DNA of 64,000 nucleotides. Source: Actinomycetota bacterium. Lineage in GTDB: Bacteria; Actinomycetota; Acidimicrobiia; IMCC26256; PALSA-555. Position 1 is the stretch's first letter. Each line of letters begins with the position of its first letter. Position numbers and translations under genes: made by a program. Below, piece by piece: positions 33,356 to 42,698 of this stretch. Under the pieces are notes generated by a model that did not search any database, had not been told where the DNA came from, and saw only the letters and a list, made by a program, of their open reading frames with translations. The DNA lies in NCBI GenBank assembly GCA_003140175.1, contig PLJD01000043.1, positions 77,271 to 141,270 on the forward strand, in the 5' to 3' direction.

Positions 33356-34519
33356 ATGACCTACGCCGGCACCCGGGAGATCCTGGACGCGGACAGCCAC
33401 GTCATGGAGCTGGACGGGTTCCTCGACCCTTTCCTCGGCTCCGAGCTCCGGGACCGACTGCGGCGCCGAAGTGTGGACGCGCTCCGCCCGGTGCTTGACG
33501 AGGCGACCAGTCTCGCTGAGGCCCGCCGCACCGATCCTCGCAAAGTCGCCGAGGCTGAGGAGCGATTGCTTCGCGACAAGGGCTGGCACGCGATGGGGGC
33601 GTTCGACCCGCAGGAACGTAGCCGTGTGCTCGACCTCTTCGGCTTTCGAGGTCAGCTGGTGTTCGCGACCTTCGCCTCGGCGCTGTACGCCGGGCGCGAC
33701 CTCGATCGCCTCTATGGCGGCAGCCGTGCGCAGAATCTGGCGATGATCGATTTCTGCTCGGGAGACGAGCGGCTCTTCGCCGTCGCATTCGTGCCGCTGG
33801 TCGATCCCGAGCGGGCAACAGCGACCGCTCGAGAGGCGATCGACGCCGGCTGTACGGCGGTCATGGTCCCGTCCACCGCGGCGGGCGACCGGGCGCCGAC
33901 ACACCCGGACCTCGACCCATTCTGGGATCTGCTGAGCGAGGCCGACGTTCCCTTCGTGCTCCACGTTGGCGGTGGGGGGCGCTTGCTCGATCCCGCCTTT
34001 CACATCAACGGCATGCCGGTGACCGACCACCTCGGCGGTGGGGAGAACGTCCGCTCCAAGGACTTTCTCGCCATCCCTCACTCGCCCGAGCTGTTCCTCG
34101 GGGTGCTCATTTTCGACGGCCTCTTCGACCGCTTCCCTCGCCTGCGCGGGGGGTGCATCGAACAGGGGGCCGGCTGGGTGGTGTCGTGGATACGCCAGCT
34201 CGACTTCGGTCACCGAGCCTTCAGGCGGACCGAACCTCCGTTGCAGCGCCTCGAGCTCCGGCCGTCCGAGTATGTGCGCCGCCACCTGAAGTTCACTCCG
34301 TTCCCCGGCGAGCCCGTCGGCTGGATGATCGAGCAAGCCGGACCGGAGCTGTTCATGTTCTCGACGGACTACCCGCATCCGGAAGGCGGACGTGATCCGC
34401 TTGCCAAATTCGAGGAGACCATGACCGGAACGAACGTCGACGCGAGGGAGCGATTCTTCTTCGGCAACATGGCCGAGCTCGTCGGTACCGGACGCCAGGT
34501 GGTGCCGACGACGGCCTAG
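33356..34519 (+). CDS. Amidohydrolase family 2 protein
   Basis: A 387-residue TIM-barrel protein. The opening ILDADSHVMELDGFLDPFLG carries the DxHV(M)E variant of the metal motif; the barrel continues with VPFVLHVGGGGRL (His), LRGGCIEQGAGWVVSWIRQL, and the final Asp in FSTDYPHPEGGRDPL. This set matches amidohydrolase_2 members that act as C-C hydrolases or decarboxylases in aromatic and sterol catabolism. A G-rich site precedes ATG 33356. Expression is probably repressed by the divergent TetR. It is followed by the Liv-type transporter operon 57 bp downstream, which may share its regulation. Confidence 0.88.
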   Translation: MTYAGTREILDADSHVMELDGFLDPFLGSELRDRLRRRSVDALRPVLDEATSLAEARRTDPRKVAEAEERLLRDKGWHAMGAFDPQERSRVLDLFGFRGQLVFATFASALYAGRDLDRLYGGSRAQNLAMIDFCSGDERLFAVAFVPLVDPERATATAREAIDAGCTAVMVPSTAAGDRAPTHPDLDPFWDLLSEADVPFVLHVGGGGRLLDPAFHINGMPVTDHLGGGENVRSKDFLAIPHSPELFLGVLIFDGLFDRFPRLRGGCIEQGAGWVVSWIRQLDFGHRAFRRTEPPLQRLELRPSEYVRRHLKFTPFPGEPVGWMIEQAGPELFMFSTDYPHPEGGRDPLAKFEETMTGTNVDARERFFFGNMAELVGTGRQVVPTTA

Positions 34520-34576
34520 GCAAGCGCAGCAGTCGCGAGATCCAGCACAGGCAGTTCGTACCGAGGGGGGAACCAG

Positions 34577-36268
34577 GTGCGTGATTCGGACGGTTTGGCG
34601 GTTTCCGCGGTGGGTGTCCGGGCGGCGTGGGATGGGCGAGTGAGGGGTCGGGTTGCCGCGCGGGTTCTCGTCGGCTCGGCGGTCGTTGCATTGGTGGTTG
34701 GCTTCGGAATCAATGCGGGCGCCGTGGCCGGCAATACGGGTGAGGGGCCCGTTCCCTGGAGATACCCGGGGTCAGGCAAAGTCCAGCCGGGCAGCGGCAC
34801 CACGGTGAGCAAGGCCCCGTGCGCGTCGGGATCCCCGCAGTTCTCGTCTCCGTACGCTCCGCCGTGCCTGCCCAGGTTCAACGGAAGCAACGGTGGGGCC
34901 ACCTCGAACGGCGTCACTAGCACGACGATCGTGCTCGCGCAGCGCGAATTTCCCAGCACCGCGAACACGCAGGAAGTTGCCGCCCAAGCCAAGAACGCTG
35001 GGGCCGCGTTGCCGCAGGTCACGGACCAGGTGCAACAGGTCTTCCTCAACTATTTCAACAAGGTCTTTGAGCTTTACGGCCGCCACGTCGTGTTGCAGCA
35101 GGTGACCGGTACCGGCGATGCGACGACCGAGTCGCTTGGACAGGGGCAGGCCCAGGCGTGCGCGGATGCCGACACGATCGCCAATCAGATGCACGCGTTT
35201 GGCGAGGTTGGTCTTCTGTTCAATAGCACCTTTGTCTCTGGCGGCACTGGACCGTTCTCGCTGTGCGCAGCCCAGAACAAACTCGTCGAGTTCAACGGGA
35301 ACGCCTATTTCGACGAGGCGACATTCCAGCAGCAGAACCCCTATGTGTGGAACGAAGCCCCAGACTGCGAGCGGATTGCCAATCAGACTGCCGAGGCGTT
35401 CAACAAGCTGCTGGTCGGCAAACCAGCGATCTATGCCGGTGATCCGGCTCTGAGGACCCAGACTCGTAAGTTCGGCACCTATGTGCCCAACCTTGCACCG
35501 TATGAGCGTTGCAACGGTGGTACCAGCAGCATCTTCAACCAGGTCATGACGAAGAAATACCACGTGCCTTCGAGTGCGTTCAGCACGAACTTCAAGTATG
35601 GGCTCGACATCTCAACGTTCCAGCAATCGGCTCAACAGGCGATCATTCAGTTCAAGGCGGCCCACGTGACCACGGTCGTGCTCGCGTGCGACCCGTTCTC
35701 GGCGATGGATCTCACAGAGGCTGCGGCCGCGCAGAACTACCACCCCGAATGGCTCCTCAACGGCGTAGCCCTCACCGACCTCGACCAAAACGGCCAGACC
35801 TACGACCAGAGTGAAGTCACTGGCCACCTCTTCGGGCTCAGCGAGGCATCCCCGTCCCAAGACACGACGGGTCCCAACTCGCTGGCCGGCAAGCTCTACC
35901 AGCAACTGACCGGCCACGAGATCCCACCGGGGACCGACGGCAACTACGGCCAACTGGCGATGATCTTCAACATGCTCCAAGCTGCCGGCCCGGACCTCAC
36001 CCCGGCCAACCTCGCGCGGGGTGTACACGCTCTCCCGCCTCTCGGCGGGCCGAACTTTGAGTACGGCGACTGGAACTTCAAGGCGGGACCGAGCGGGCTC
36101 TCAACCGGTGACCACACCGCGGTCAGCGACGCCCGGTTCATCTACTGGGACGGGAACGCGACGTCGTCGCTCAATGGCAAACAGGGAGCCTATGTCCAGG
36201 TCTTCGGTGGTAAACGCTTCACGTTTGGGCAATGGCCCACCCAACTCCCGAAGTTGTTCACCCAATAG
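34577..36268 (+). CDS. Liv-type ABC transporter substrate-binding protein
   Basis: A 563-residue exported receptor. A long basic N-terminus (RAAWDGRVRGRVAARVLVG) leads into a hydrophobic signal or anchor (SAVVALVVGFGINAGAVAG). The mature protein has a Pro/Gly/Ser-rich linker, then a type I periplasmic-binding fold (TTIVLAQREFPSTANTQEVA, CADADTIANQMHAFGEVGLL, HEIPPGTDGNYGQLAMIFNM). It is longer than usual Liv receptors (~400) and rich in Asn/Gln. GTG 34577 has a GAGGGGGG tract upstream. It opens the operon with the fused permease and ATPase proteins; the substrate is probably an amino-acid-like or organic-acid compound. Confidence 0.85.
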   Translation: MRDSDGLAVSAVGVRAAWDGRVRGRVAARVLVGSAVVALVVGFGINAGAVAGNTGEGPVPWRYPGSGKVQPGSGTTVSKAPCASGSPQFSSPYAPPCLPRFNGSNGGATSNGVTSTTIVLAQREFPSTANTQEVAAQAKNAGAALPQVTDQVQQVFLNYFNKVFELYGRHVVLQQVTGTGDATTESLGQGQAQACADADTIANQMHAFGEVGLLFNSTFVSGGTGPFSLCAAQNKLVEFNGNAYFDEATFQQQNPYVWNEAPDCERIANQTAEAFNKLLVGKPAIYAGDPALRTQTRKFGTYVPNLAPYERCNGGTSSIFNQVMTKKYHVPSSAFSTNFKYGLDISTFQQSAQQAIIQFKAAHVTTVVLACDPFSAMDLTEAAAAQNYHPEWLLNGVALTDLDQNGQTYDQSEVTGHLFGLSEASPSQDTTGPNSLAGKLYQQLTGHEIPPGTDGNYGQLAMIFNMLQAAGPDLTPANLARGVHALPPLGGPNFEYGDWNFKAGPSGLSTGDHTAVSDARFIYWDGNATSSLNGKQGAYVQVFGGKRFTFGQWPTQLPKLFTQ

Positions 36269-36489
36269 GCGGCCGCGGTGCGCACCGTCCAAGAACCGGC
36301 GACCGCCGGGTGCGATCACCGAGACCGGCCTGCCCCGGGCACAGTCGAGATCGACCGACAGCCGCCGTTCGCACACCGGCCGGCTCGCTTCGGGGCATTC
36401 GAGGATGGTGACGCGAAACGGCAATCCCGGCTCGGCTACCGCGCCGCCGCGAGGGACACCGGGATCGGGACACGATCGTGGAGGACGTG

Positions 36490-37260
36490 ATGCAGCAGTT
36501 CAGCTCGTATGACGGAACGAGCATCGCGTACCTCGACACCGGTCGAGGCGGACCAGTCCTCCTCCTGCACGGCTTCGCCGCCAACCATCAGGCCAACTGG
36601 GTCGCGCCGGGTGTGGTCGACGCGCTCGTCGGTGCGGGACATCGAGTTATCGCCGCTGACGCGCGCGGACACGGCGCCTCAGCCAAGCCGACCGAGCCGG
36701 CCAGCTATGCCGACGACGCCATGGTGCGAGACGCCCGAGCTCTGCTCGACCATCTCTCCATCGGTGACGTCGACGTGGTCGGGTACTCGATGGGGTCGCT
36801 CGTCGCGGCGAGACTTGTCCCCGTCGAGTCGCGGGCGCGCTCCCTCGTGCTCGGCGGCCTTGGTGAGGGGCTCGCCGGGGAGCGACGACAAGCCAACCGT
36901 GGCCTCGTTGCTGACGCTCTGTTGGCCGACGACCCGTCGGCGATCGAGGACCCGATCGCACGCGCATTTCGGCAGTTCGCCGACTGGACCGGTGCTGATC
37001 GCCGAGCCCTTGCCGCGATCCAGCGAGCGCCACTTCCAAAGGATCCCACCCGGCTCGAAGCAATCGCAGTCCCGACGCTTGTGATCGCCGGCGATCGGGA
37101 CGCCCTGGTCGGCTCGCCCCAACGGCTCGCTGATCGCATACCGGGCGCGACGGTGCGGATCGTATCTGGCGACCATCTCACCGCGGTGAACGATCCGGCG
37201 TTTCGGGCCGCGATCGTCGCATTCCTCGCAGACCGACCCACGCCAGTACGGAACTCGTGA
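36490..37260 (+). CDS. Alpha/beta hydrolase
   Basis: A 256-residue alpha/beta hydrolase. Visible are LLLHGFAANHQANW (oxyanion loop), the nucleophile Ser in VVGYSMGSLVAARL, the acid in LVIAGDRDALVG and the His in VSGDHLTAVNDP. ATG 36490 is chosen because GGAGG sits five bases upstream. It lies inside the transporter operon, so it may hydrolyse the imported compound or an ester of it. The 37261-37485 gap has no convincing gene; a short frame starting GTGA at 37257 shows no family resemblance. Confidence 0.87.
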   Translation: MQQFSSYDGTSIAYLDTGRGGPVLLLHGFAANHQANWVAPGVVDALVGAGHRVIAADARGHGASAKPTEPASYADDAMVRDARALLDHLSIGDVDVVGYSMGSLVAARLVPVESRARSLVLGGLGEGLAGERRQANRGLVADALLADDPSAIEDPIARAFRQFADWTGADRRALAAIQRAPLPKDPTRLEAIAVPTLVIAGDRDALVGSPQRLADRIPGATVRIVSGDHLTAVNDPAFRAAIVAFLADRPTPVRNS

Positions 37261-37485
37261 CGGACCGCACCGCGCTGAGGCCTCTGCTCGGCGCGGCCGG
37301 CCGCGTCGAACCGTCCACGCCCGTCGGGGCTCGTCGTGGGAGCCCGTCCCGACGAAAGATCGCACCGCGCGTCGCCGGTGCCGCGGATTGTGAACCCGCG
37401 AGCTGCCTTGCGGAGCGGTGGATTAGACGCCGCCGCCGCCGCACCGTTGCCCGTGTTGTGGCCGCGGCTCGGCACGATCGCGGAC

Positions 37486-39708
37486 GTGGACACTAGCCAG
37501 CAGGGTGCGGCGCCCACCCACGCCGCCCGGTCGGTGAGTCGACGCCAGCGTCTGGAGGCATTGCGAGGGACCGTCGGTGGGATCGTGGGCGTCCTTGCCT
37601 TGTGGGCGGTGCTGGCCCGCGTGCTCTCGAAGGGTCTGCCACCGGGAATCGTGCTGCTTGGGGTCATTTATGGCGCGTTGTACGCCCTCGTGGCGATCGG
37701 GATCGTCCTGGTGTATCGGGCCAACCGGATCATCAACTTCGCTCAGGCGCAGCTCGGCGTCATTGCCGCCATCGTCGCCATCGAACTACACGTCACCTAC
37801 GGCGTTGGGTACCTCCTCGCAGTACTCGCCGGGATCGCGGCGGCGGTCGGTCTCGGTGCGCTGATCAGCCTGCTCCCTCGACATTTTCGCAAGAGCTCGC
37901 GCCTCATTCTGACCGTCGCGACGATCGCGCTCGCCGAGACACTCAGCGGATTCGCGACGATCATCCCCCTGTGGTTCTGCGACCCGGCGAAGAACCAAGC
38001 CTGCCTGACCGCCGCCAGCCGCCAATCGTTCAACACGCCGTTGCAGACCCAATTCTCAGTCTCTCCCGTCATCTTCACCGGCAATGACCTCGTCGCGCTC
38101 GGCGGTGCCGCCGCCCTCGTGGCTGCCCTGACGATCTTCCTTCGGCGATCCAAGTACGGCGTCGCGATCAGGGCCGCCGCCGACAACGGCGACCGGGCCA
38201 CCCTGCTCGGCATACCGGTGCCGCGTCTGGACACCATCGTCTGGTGCCTTGCTGCCGTCCTCTCGGCGCTGGCTGTGCTGCTTCGGGTCCCGGTCCTGGG
38301 CTTCAGCGGATTCCAGACAGTCTCCGCGGGCGGCAACGATCTGCTGCTACGCAGCCTCGCCGCGGCGGTCATTGGTCGGATGGAAAGCCTGCCTCGGACC
38401 GCGCTCGCCGCGGTCGCGATCGGAGTTTTCGACTCACTCGCCACCTGGACCTTTGCCAACACGACATTCGTCGACGCGACTCTGGTGCTCGTCATCGTCA
38501 TCGCCCTGCTTCTGCAGAAGGATGCCTACCGGCGAGTTACCGACTCGATCGGCTCCGCATGGCGCAACGTCGCCAGCGTGCGCCCGATTCCCCGACAGCT
38601 CGCGGCCCTCCCCGAGGTCCGCTGGTCGAGACGAGTCGTCAAGGTCGTCTTGTTGGTGTCGGCGCTACTCCTCCCAGCGATCCTCACCACCAGTCAGACG
38701 TATCTCGCCGCGCTGATCGTCATCTACGCCATCGTCGGGCTGTCATTGCTGGTCTTGACCGGGTGGGCAGGCCAGATCTCCCTCGGCCAGTTCGGTTTCG
38801 CGGGCGTTGGCGGTGCAACAACCGCGGTGTTGTTCCAGCGGCACGGCTGGAACTTTTTGTTGGCACTCGGCGCCGGGGTGGCGGTCGGGGCCCTTGCCGC
38901 TCTCATTATTGGCCTGCCTGCGCTCCGCATGCAGGGTCCGTTCCTCGCCGTGACCACGCTGGCGTTCGGCGTGAGTGTCTCGACCTACTTTCTGGCGTCC
39001 AACAACCTGCCGTGGTTCGTCACACCACAGATCAGCCGGCCTACCGTCTTTGGGGCCGACATCCTCGACAAAGACTGGCAGATCTACTACCTCTGTCTCC
39101 TCTCCTTCCTCGTCGTCATGGCCGCGGTCCGGTCGCTACGCCGAAGTCGGATCGGCCGAGCGCTGATTGCCACCCGCGACAACGAGGCCGCAGCCGAGGC
39201 AGCCACCTTGGACACCACGAAGATGAAGCTCACCGCGTTTCTCATCTCGGGCGCCATCGCCGGCTTCGCTGGGGCACTGTTCGTGGTGCAGCAGCGGGGC
39301 GTGAACGGTGGCTCCTTCAGCGCGGACATCAACATCGCCCTGTTCTTGATGGTTGTTGTCGGCGGCGCTGGATCAATGCCGGGTGTGGTGATCGGCGCGG
39401 TTTACGTTTGGGGCACCCAGTACTACCTGCACGGTGGCTTCAGCTTGGTGGCCAGCGGGCTGGGAATTCTCGTGCTGCTCGTCGTCTTGCCCGAGGGTCT
39501 CGGAGGTTTGCTCTATCGGCTTCGGGACGTGCTGCTACGCGAGCTCGCGCGGCGCAAGGGCCTTGTGGTGCTCGGGTTGCCCGAACCTCCGGCTGAACGG
39601 CCCGGGCCTGATCGTGGCGCGACTGAGCTTCTCGAGGAGGTGGGCGGGTCGGACACGCTCGATCGGGGTGTGATCGCTCCGCCGGGCCCGATGGTCCCCG
39701 ATCGATGA
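37486..39708 (+). CDS. Fused LivH-LivM ABC permease
   Basis: A ~740-residue membrane protein joining both permeases of a branched-chain amino acid-type ABC transporter. The LivH half (about 30-345) has GVIYGALYALVAIGIVLVYR, INFAQAQLGVIAAIVAIEL and the EAA-like ALLGIP...; the LivM half (about 385-690) has IYAIVGLSLLVLTGWAGQIS, LGQFGFAGVGG, FLAVTTLAFGVSVSTYFLAS and the RIGRALIATRDNEAAAEA loop that contacts the ATPases. The start is uncertain; GTG 37486 gives a short hydrophilic N-terminus before the first helix. The stop overlaps the next ATG (ATGA), so permease and ATPase fusions are made together. Confidence 0.88.
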   Translation: MDTSQQGAAPTHAARSVSRRQRLEALRGTVGGIVGVLALWAVLARVLSKGLPPGIVLLGVIYGALYALVAIGIVLVYRANRIINFAQAQLGVIAAIVAIELHVTYGVGYLLAVLAGIAAAVGLGALISLLPRHFRKSSRLILTVATIALAETLSGFATIIPLWFCDPAKNQACLTAASRQSFNTPLQTQFSVSPVIFTGNDLVALGGAAALVAALTIFLRRSKYGVAIRAAADNGDRATLLGIPVPRLDTIVWCLAAVLSALAVLLRVPVLGFSGFQTVSAGGNDLLLRSLAAAVIGRMESLPRTALAAVAIGVFDSLATWTFANTTFVDATLVLVIVIALLLQKDAYRRVTDSIGSAWRNVASVRPIPRQLAALPEVRWSRRVVKVVLLVSALLLPAILTTSQTYLAALIVIYAIVGLSLLVLTGWAGQISLGQFGFAGVGGATTAVLFQRHGWNFLLALGAGVAVGALAALIIGLPALRMQGPFLAVTTLAFGVSVSTYFLASNNLPWFVTPQISRPTVFGADILDKDWQIYYLCLLSFLVVMAAVRSLRRSRIGRALIATRDNEAAAEAATLDTTKMKLTAFLISGAIAGFAGALFVVQQRGVNGGSFSADINIALFLMVVVGGAGSMPGVVIGAVYVWGTQYYLHGGFSLVASGLGILVLLVVLPEGLGGLLYRLRDVLLRELARRKGLVVLGLPEPPAERPGPDRGATELLEEVGGSDTLDRGVIAPPGPMVPDR

Positions 39709-42698
39709 ACTACTTGGCAGCTGGCGGCGAGCCCGGGCTGGAGGTTCATACCCGCGGTGCGCGCTGGCGTCTGCTGGACCCGCGTCGGATCACCACTCCC
39801 TATCCGATCCTGCCCCTCATCGTGCTGATGGGGCTCGCCACGATGGCCCAACTGGACGGCTTGGCGGTCCTGTTGCTGCTGCCGGCAATCAAGGACACGT
39901 TTGGCGCCGGTCTCTTCTTCGTGTCCACGGTCGCGGTCGCGGGCATCCAGGTCGGGCTCCTGGTCGATGTGCCGGTCGCGGCACTCGCCAATCGCGTGCG
40001 GCGGATGCGCTTCTTGTGCATCGGCATGGGCGTCGTTGCGGTCCTCTCGGTGTTCGTGGCAGTAGCGGGGTTCGGCCGAAGTGTGATCGGGCTCGACGTG
40101 GCCGTCGCCGGTGTCGCGGTCGCCGGTTGGGCATTCACCTCGACGCAGAACAGCCTGATCGCCGACTACTACCCGATCGCGATCCGCCCCCGAGTGTTTT
40201 TCGCGCAGCGAGCCGCCATCGCGGGTGGACTGGCGCTCGGGCCGGTGATCGTCGGCGCCCTCGAGCTCTTCTACGACTGGCAGGTGCCGTTCCTGGTGCT
40301 CGCGGCACCGACGCTGCTCTTTGCCATCATGGGGTTGTTCCTGCGAGAGCCTGGCGGCACGAGATCCGAGCATCGCGCCTCGGATCAGCCGATCGCCGCT
40401 GAGCATGGCGAGCCGGCCACATTCGGCGAGGCGACCCGGGTGTTGTTCGCTCACCGCTCCGTCCGCCGGATCTTCTACTCGCTGCCGTTCCTTGCGGTCT
40501 CGGTCATCGGCGTCCAGCACTTTGCCGATCTGTTGTACCGAAATGTCTTTCACCAGGGCGCGTCCCAGTGCGCTCTGATCCTTGCCGTGGCTCAGCCGGG
40601 AGCATTCATTGGGCTCGTCCTCGGGTTCGTCGTCGTCCAGCGACGAATGGCGAACGATCCTGGACGAGTGGTCCGATCGATCGCGTTGGTTGCGGTCGGC
40701 GCCGCAGCCTGCCTGGTGGGCTTGGCGCTCGCACCCACCCTCCCCTGGGCGGTCGGCTCCTACGTGGCCTATCTCCTGGTGTCCTCCTGGCTGCTGGCCG
40801 CCCTCTACGCCACCATCGGGATGGTCTCCCCGCCCCGCATGGTCACACTGGCATTCGCGCTGACCTCGCTCTGGTTCGGGTTCGGCGTGGCGGTCATCGC
40901 ACCAGTTGGACCTTCGCTGGTCGCCGATGTCAACCGCGCGTTCGGCTTCCGAGCTGGCTTCTTCGTCATCGTCGCGCTCTACCTGGTCGGATGGCGGTTG
41001 CTGGTCTCGTCGGGAAAGTTCCTTGATGGCGACATCGAACGCCTGCGGGTCACCGCGCTCGCCGATGCTGAGGTCCGGCGTGCCCGGATTGAGGGCAGGG
41101 CAAAGCTGCTCATGGTTCGCGGGCTCGACGCGGGCTACGGCGACCTCCAGGTCCTCTTCGGTGTGGACTTCGATGTTGACGATGGCGAGATGGTCGCGAT
41201 CCTCGGAACCAACGGGGCCGGCAAGACCACCCTGCTGCGGGCTATCTCGGGACTCACGAGCCCGACCGCGGGCGAGGTGATCTTCGACGGTCGGGACATC
41301 ACCAGCCTCGACGCCAATCGAATCGTCGACCGGGGCATCGTGCAAGTACCAGGCGGCCGGGGCATCTTCGCGGACCTGACCGTCGCCGAGAGCCTCCAGG
41401 TGTCCGGCTGGCAGTACACCAGCGACCCCGAGTACCTGAGGCAGGCCACGAAGGCCGTGCTCGGGTACTTCCCCGTCCTGCAGGAGCGTTGGCACATATC
41501 GGCGGGAAGCCTGTCGGGCGGCGAGCAGCAGATGCTCAGCCTCGCCCAGGCGTTCATCGCCCAACCTCGACTCCTGATGATCGACGAACTCTCCCTCGGG
41601 CTCGCACCGGTCGTGATCGATGGCCTTATCGAGATCGTCCAATTGATCCACAACAACGGCACCACCGTCATTCTCGTGGAGCAGTCGCTGAACCTGGCCC
41701 TGCGACTAACAGATCGCGCGATCTTCATGGAGCGAGGCCAGGTGATCTTCACCGGACCGACCGCAGAGCTGGTCGACCGCGGCGATCTAGTACGAGCCGT
41801 GTTCCTCGACGGAACCCGCACCGCCCCGTCGCCGGTCAAGATTGACGAAGCCACCGAGCATGCGCGCGGCGCGCCTGTTGCGCGTATCGCCCAGCCATCA
41901 GATGAAGCATCCGACGCCAACATTGAACGGGTTGTTCTGTCGGCCGCCGGGCTTCGGAAGAGCTTCGGCGGTGTGATAGCCGTCGACGGCGTCGACATTG
42001 ACCTCTTCGACGGTGAGGTCCTCGGGCTGATCGGCCCCAACGGGGCCGGAAAGACAACCGTCCTTGAACTCTTGTCCGGCCACCTTGCCGCCGACGGCGG
42101 GCGCGTGACCATGTTCGGCACCAACATCAGCGACTGGTCGGCCCACCGGCGAGCCGCGGCCGGGCTCGGCCGATCGTTCCAGGCAGCCCAACTGTTCCCC
42201 GGCCTGACCGTGCAGGAAACGCTCGCTCTCGCTGTCACGCCGCGCTTGCACTCGCCGGGCGCCGTCGCGTCACTGCTCTGTCTTCCCACGGTCTCGCGAG
42301 CGGAACGACGAGTGGCTCGGGCGGCTGACGAGGTCATTGACCTCCTCGGCCTCGGCGAATACCGGGACGAGCTGACCTCCGACCTCTCGACGGGCACCCG
42401 GCGCCTCGTCGAGTTGGCGGTCTTGGTGGCTATGCAGCCGTCCATCCTGCTGCTCGATGAACCGTCGGCCGGCATCGCCCAGGCCGAAGCCCTCGCGATG
42501 GCCCCGCTCCTGCGGGAAACGAAGGAGCGACTCGGCTGCAGCGTCGTCCTCATTGAACACGACATGGCACTCATGCGAACGCTCGCCGATCGCATCGCGG
42601 TGATGGACGCCGGACAAGTACTTGTCGTCGGGACCCCCGACGAGGTATTTGAGAACCCGCGGGTGGTGGAGGCATACCTTGGCTCGACCACACGCTGA
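39705..42698 (+). CDS. MFS-LivF-LivG triple fusion
   Basis: A 997-residue protein. Residues ~30-450 form a major facilitator-like domain with 11-12 membrane helices (LPLIVLMGLATMAQLDGLAV, the loop ALANRVRRMRFL after helix 2, ADYYPIAIRPRVFFAQRAAI). Residues ~465-700 are a LivF-type ATPase (Walker A GTNGAGKTT, signature LSGGEQQML, Walker B LLMIDELSLGLAP). Residues ~743-985 are a LivG-type ATPase (Walker A GPNGAGKTT, degenerate signature LSTGTRRLVELA, Walker B ILLLDEPSAGIAQ, switch His in LIEHDM). The two ATPases would energise the LivH-LivM fusion encoded just upstream. The MFS part has no accepted role in such transporters. Confidence 0.9.
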   Translation: MNYLAAGGEPGLEVHTRGARWRLLDPRRITTPYPILPLIVLMGLATMAQLDGLAVLLLLPAIKDTFGAGLFFVSTVAVAGIQVGLLVDVPVAALANRVRRMRFLCIGMGVVAVLSVFVAVAGFGRSVIGLDVAVAGVAVAGWAFTSTQNSLIADYYPIAIRPRVFFAQRAAIAGGLALGPVIVGALELFYDWQVPFLVLAAPTLLFAIMGLFLREPGGTRSEHRASDQPIAAEHGEPATFGEATRVLFAHRSVRRIFYSLPFLAVSVIGVQHFADLLYRNVFHQGASQCALILAVAQPGAFIGLVLGFVVVQRRMANDPGRVVRSIALVAVGAAACLVGLALAPTLPWAVGSYVAYLLVSSWLLAALYATIGMVSPPRMVTLAFALTSLWFGFGVAVIAPVGPSLVADVNRAFGFRAGFFVIVALYLVGWRLLVSSGKFLDGDIERLRVTALADAEVRRARIEGRAKLLMVRGLDAGYGDLQVLFGVDFDVDDGEMVAILGTNGAGKTTLLRAISGLTSPTAGEVIFDGRDITSLDANRIVDRGIVQVPGGRGIFADLTVAESLQVSGWQYTSDPEYLRQATKAVLGYFPVLQERWHISAGSLSGGEQQMLSLAQAFIAQPRLLMIDELSLGLAPVVIDGLIEIVQLIHNNGTTVILVEQSLNLALRLTDRAIFMERGQVIFTGPTAELVDRGDLVRAVFLDGTRTAPSPVKIDEATEHARGAPVARIAQPSDEASDANIERVVLSAAGLRKSFGGVIAVDGVDIDLFDGEVLGLIGPNGAGKTTVLELLSGHLAADGGRVTMFGTNISDWSAHRRAAAGLGRSFQAAQLFPGLTVQETLALAVTPRLHSPGAVASLLCLPTVSRAERRVARAADEVIDLLGLGEYRDELTSDLSTGTRRLVELAVLVAMQPSILLLDEPSAGIAQAEALAMAPLLRETKERLGCSVVLIEHDMALMRTLADRIAVMDAGQVLVVGTPDEVFENPRVVEAYLGSTTR

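Noticed and set aside
37257-37496. Small gene overlapping the hydrolase stop (GTGA)
   Set aside because: The translation is Arg-rich with no recognisable pattern, and the permease reading frame overlaps it.
39513-41651. 712-codon minus-strand open frame
   Set aside because: It is a high-G+C antisense shadow of the Liv fusion genes; its composition is His/Arg/Asp-rich with no domain.
41135-42691. 518-codon minus-strand open frame
   Set aside because: It is antisense to the LivF-LivG ATPase domains, whose Walker motifs are intact on the plus strand.
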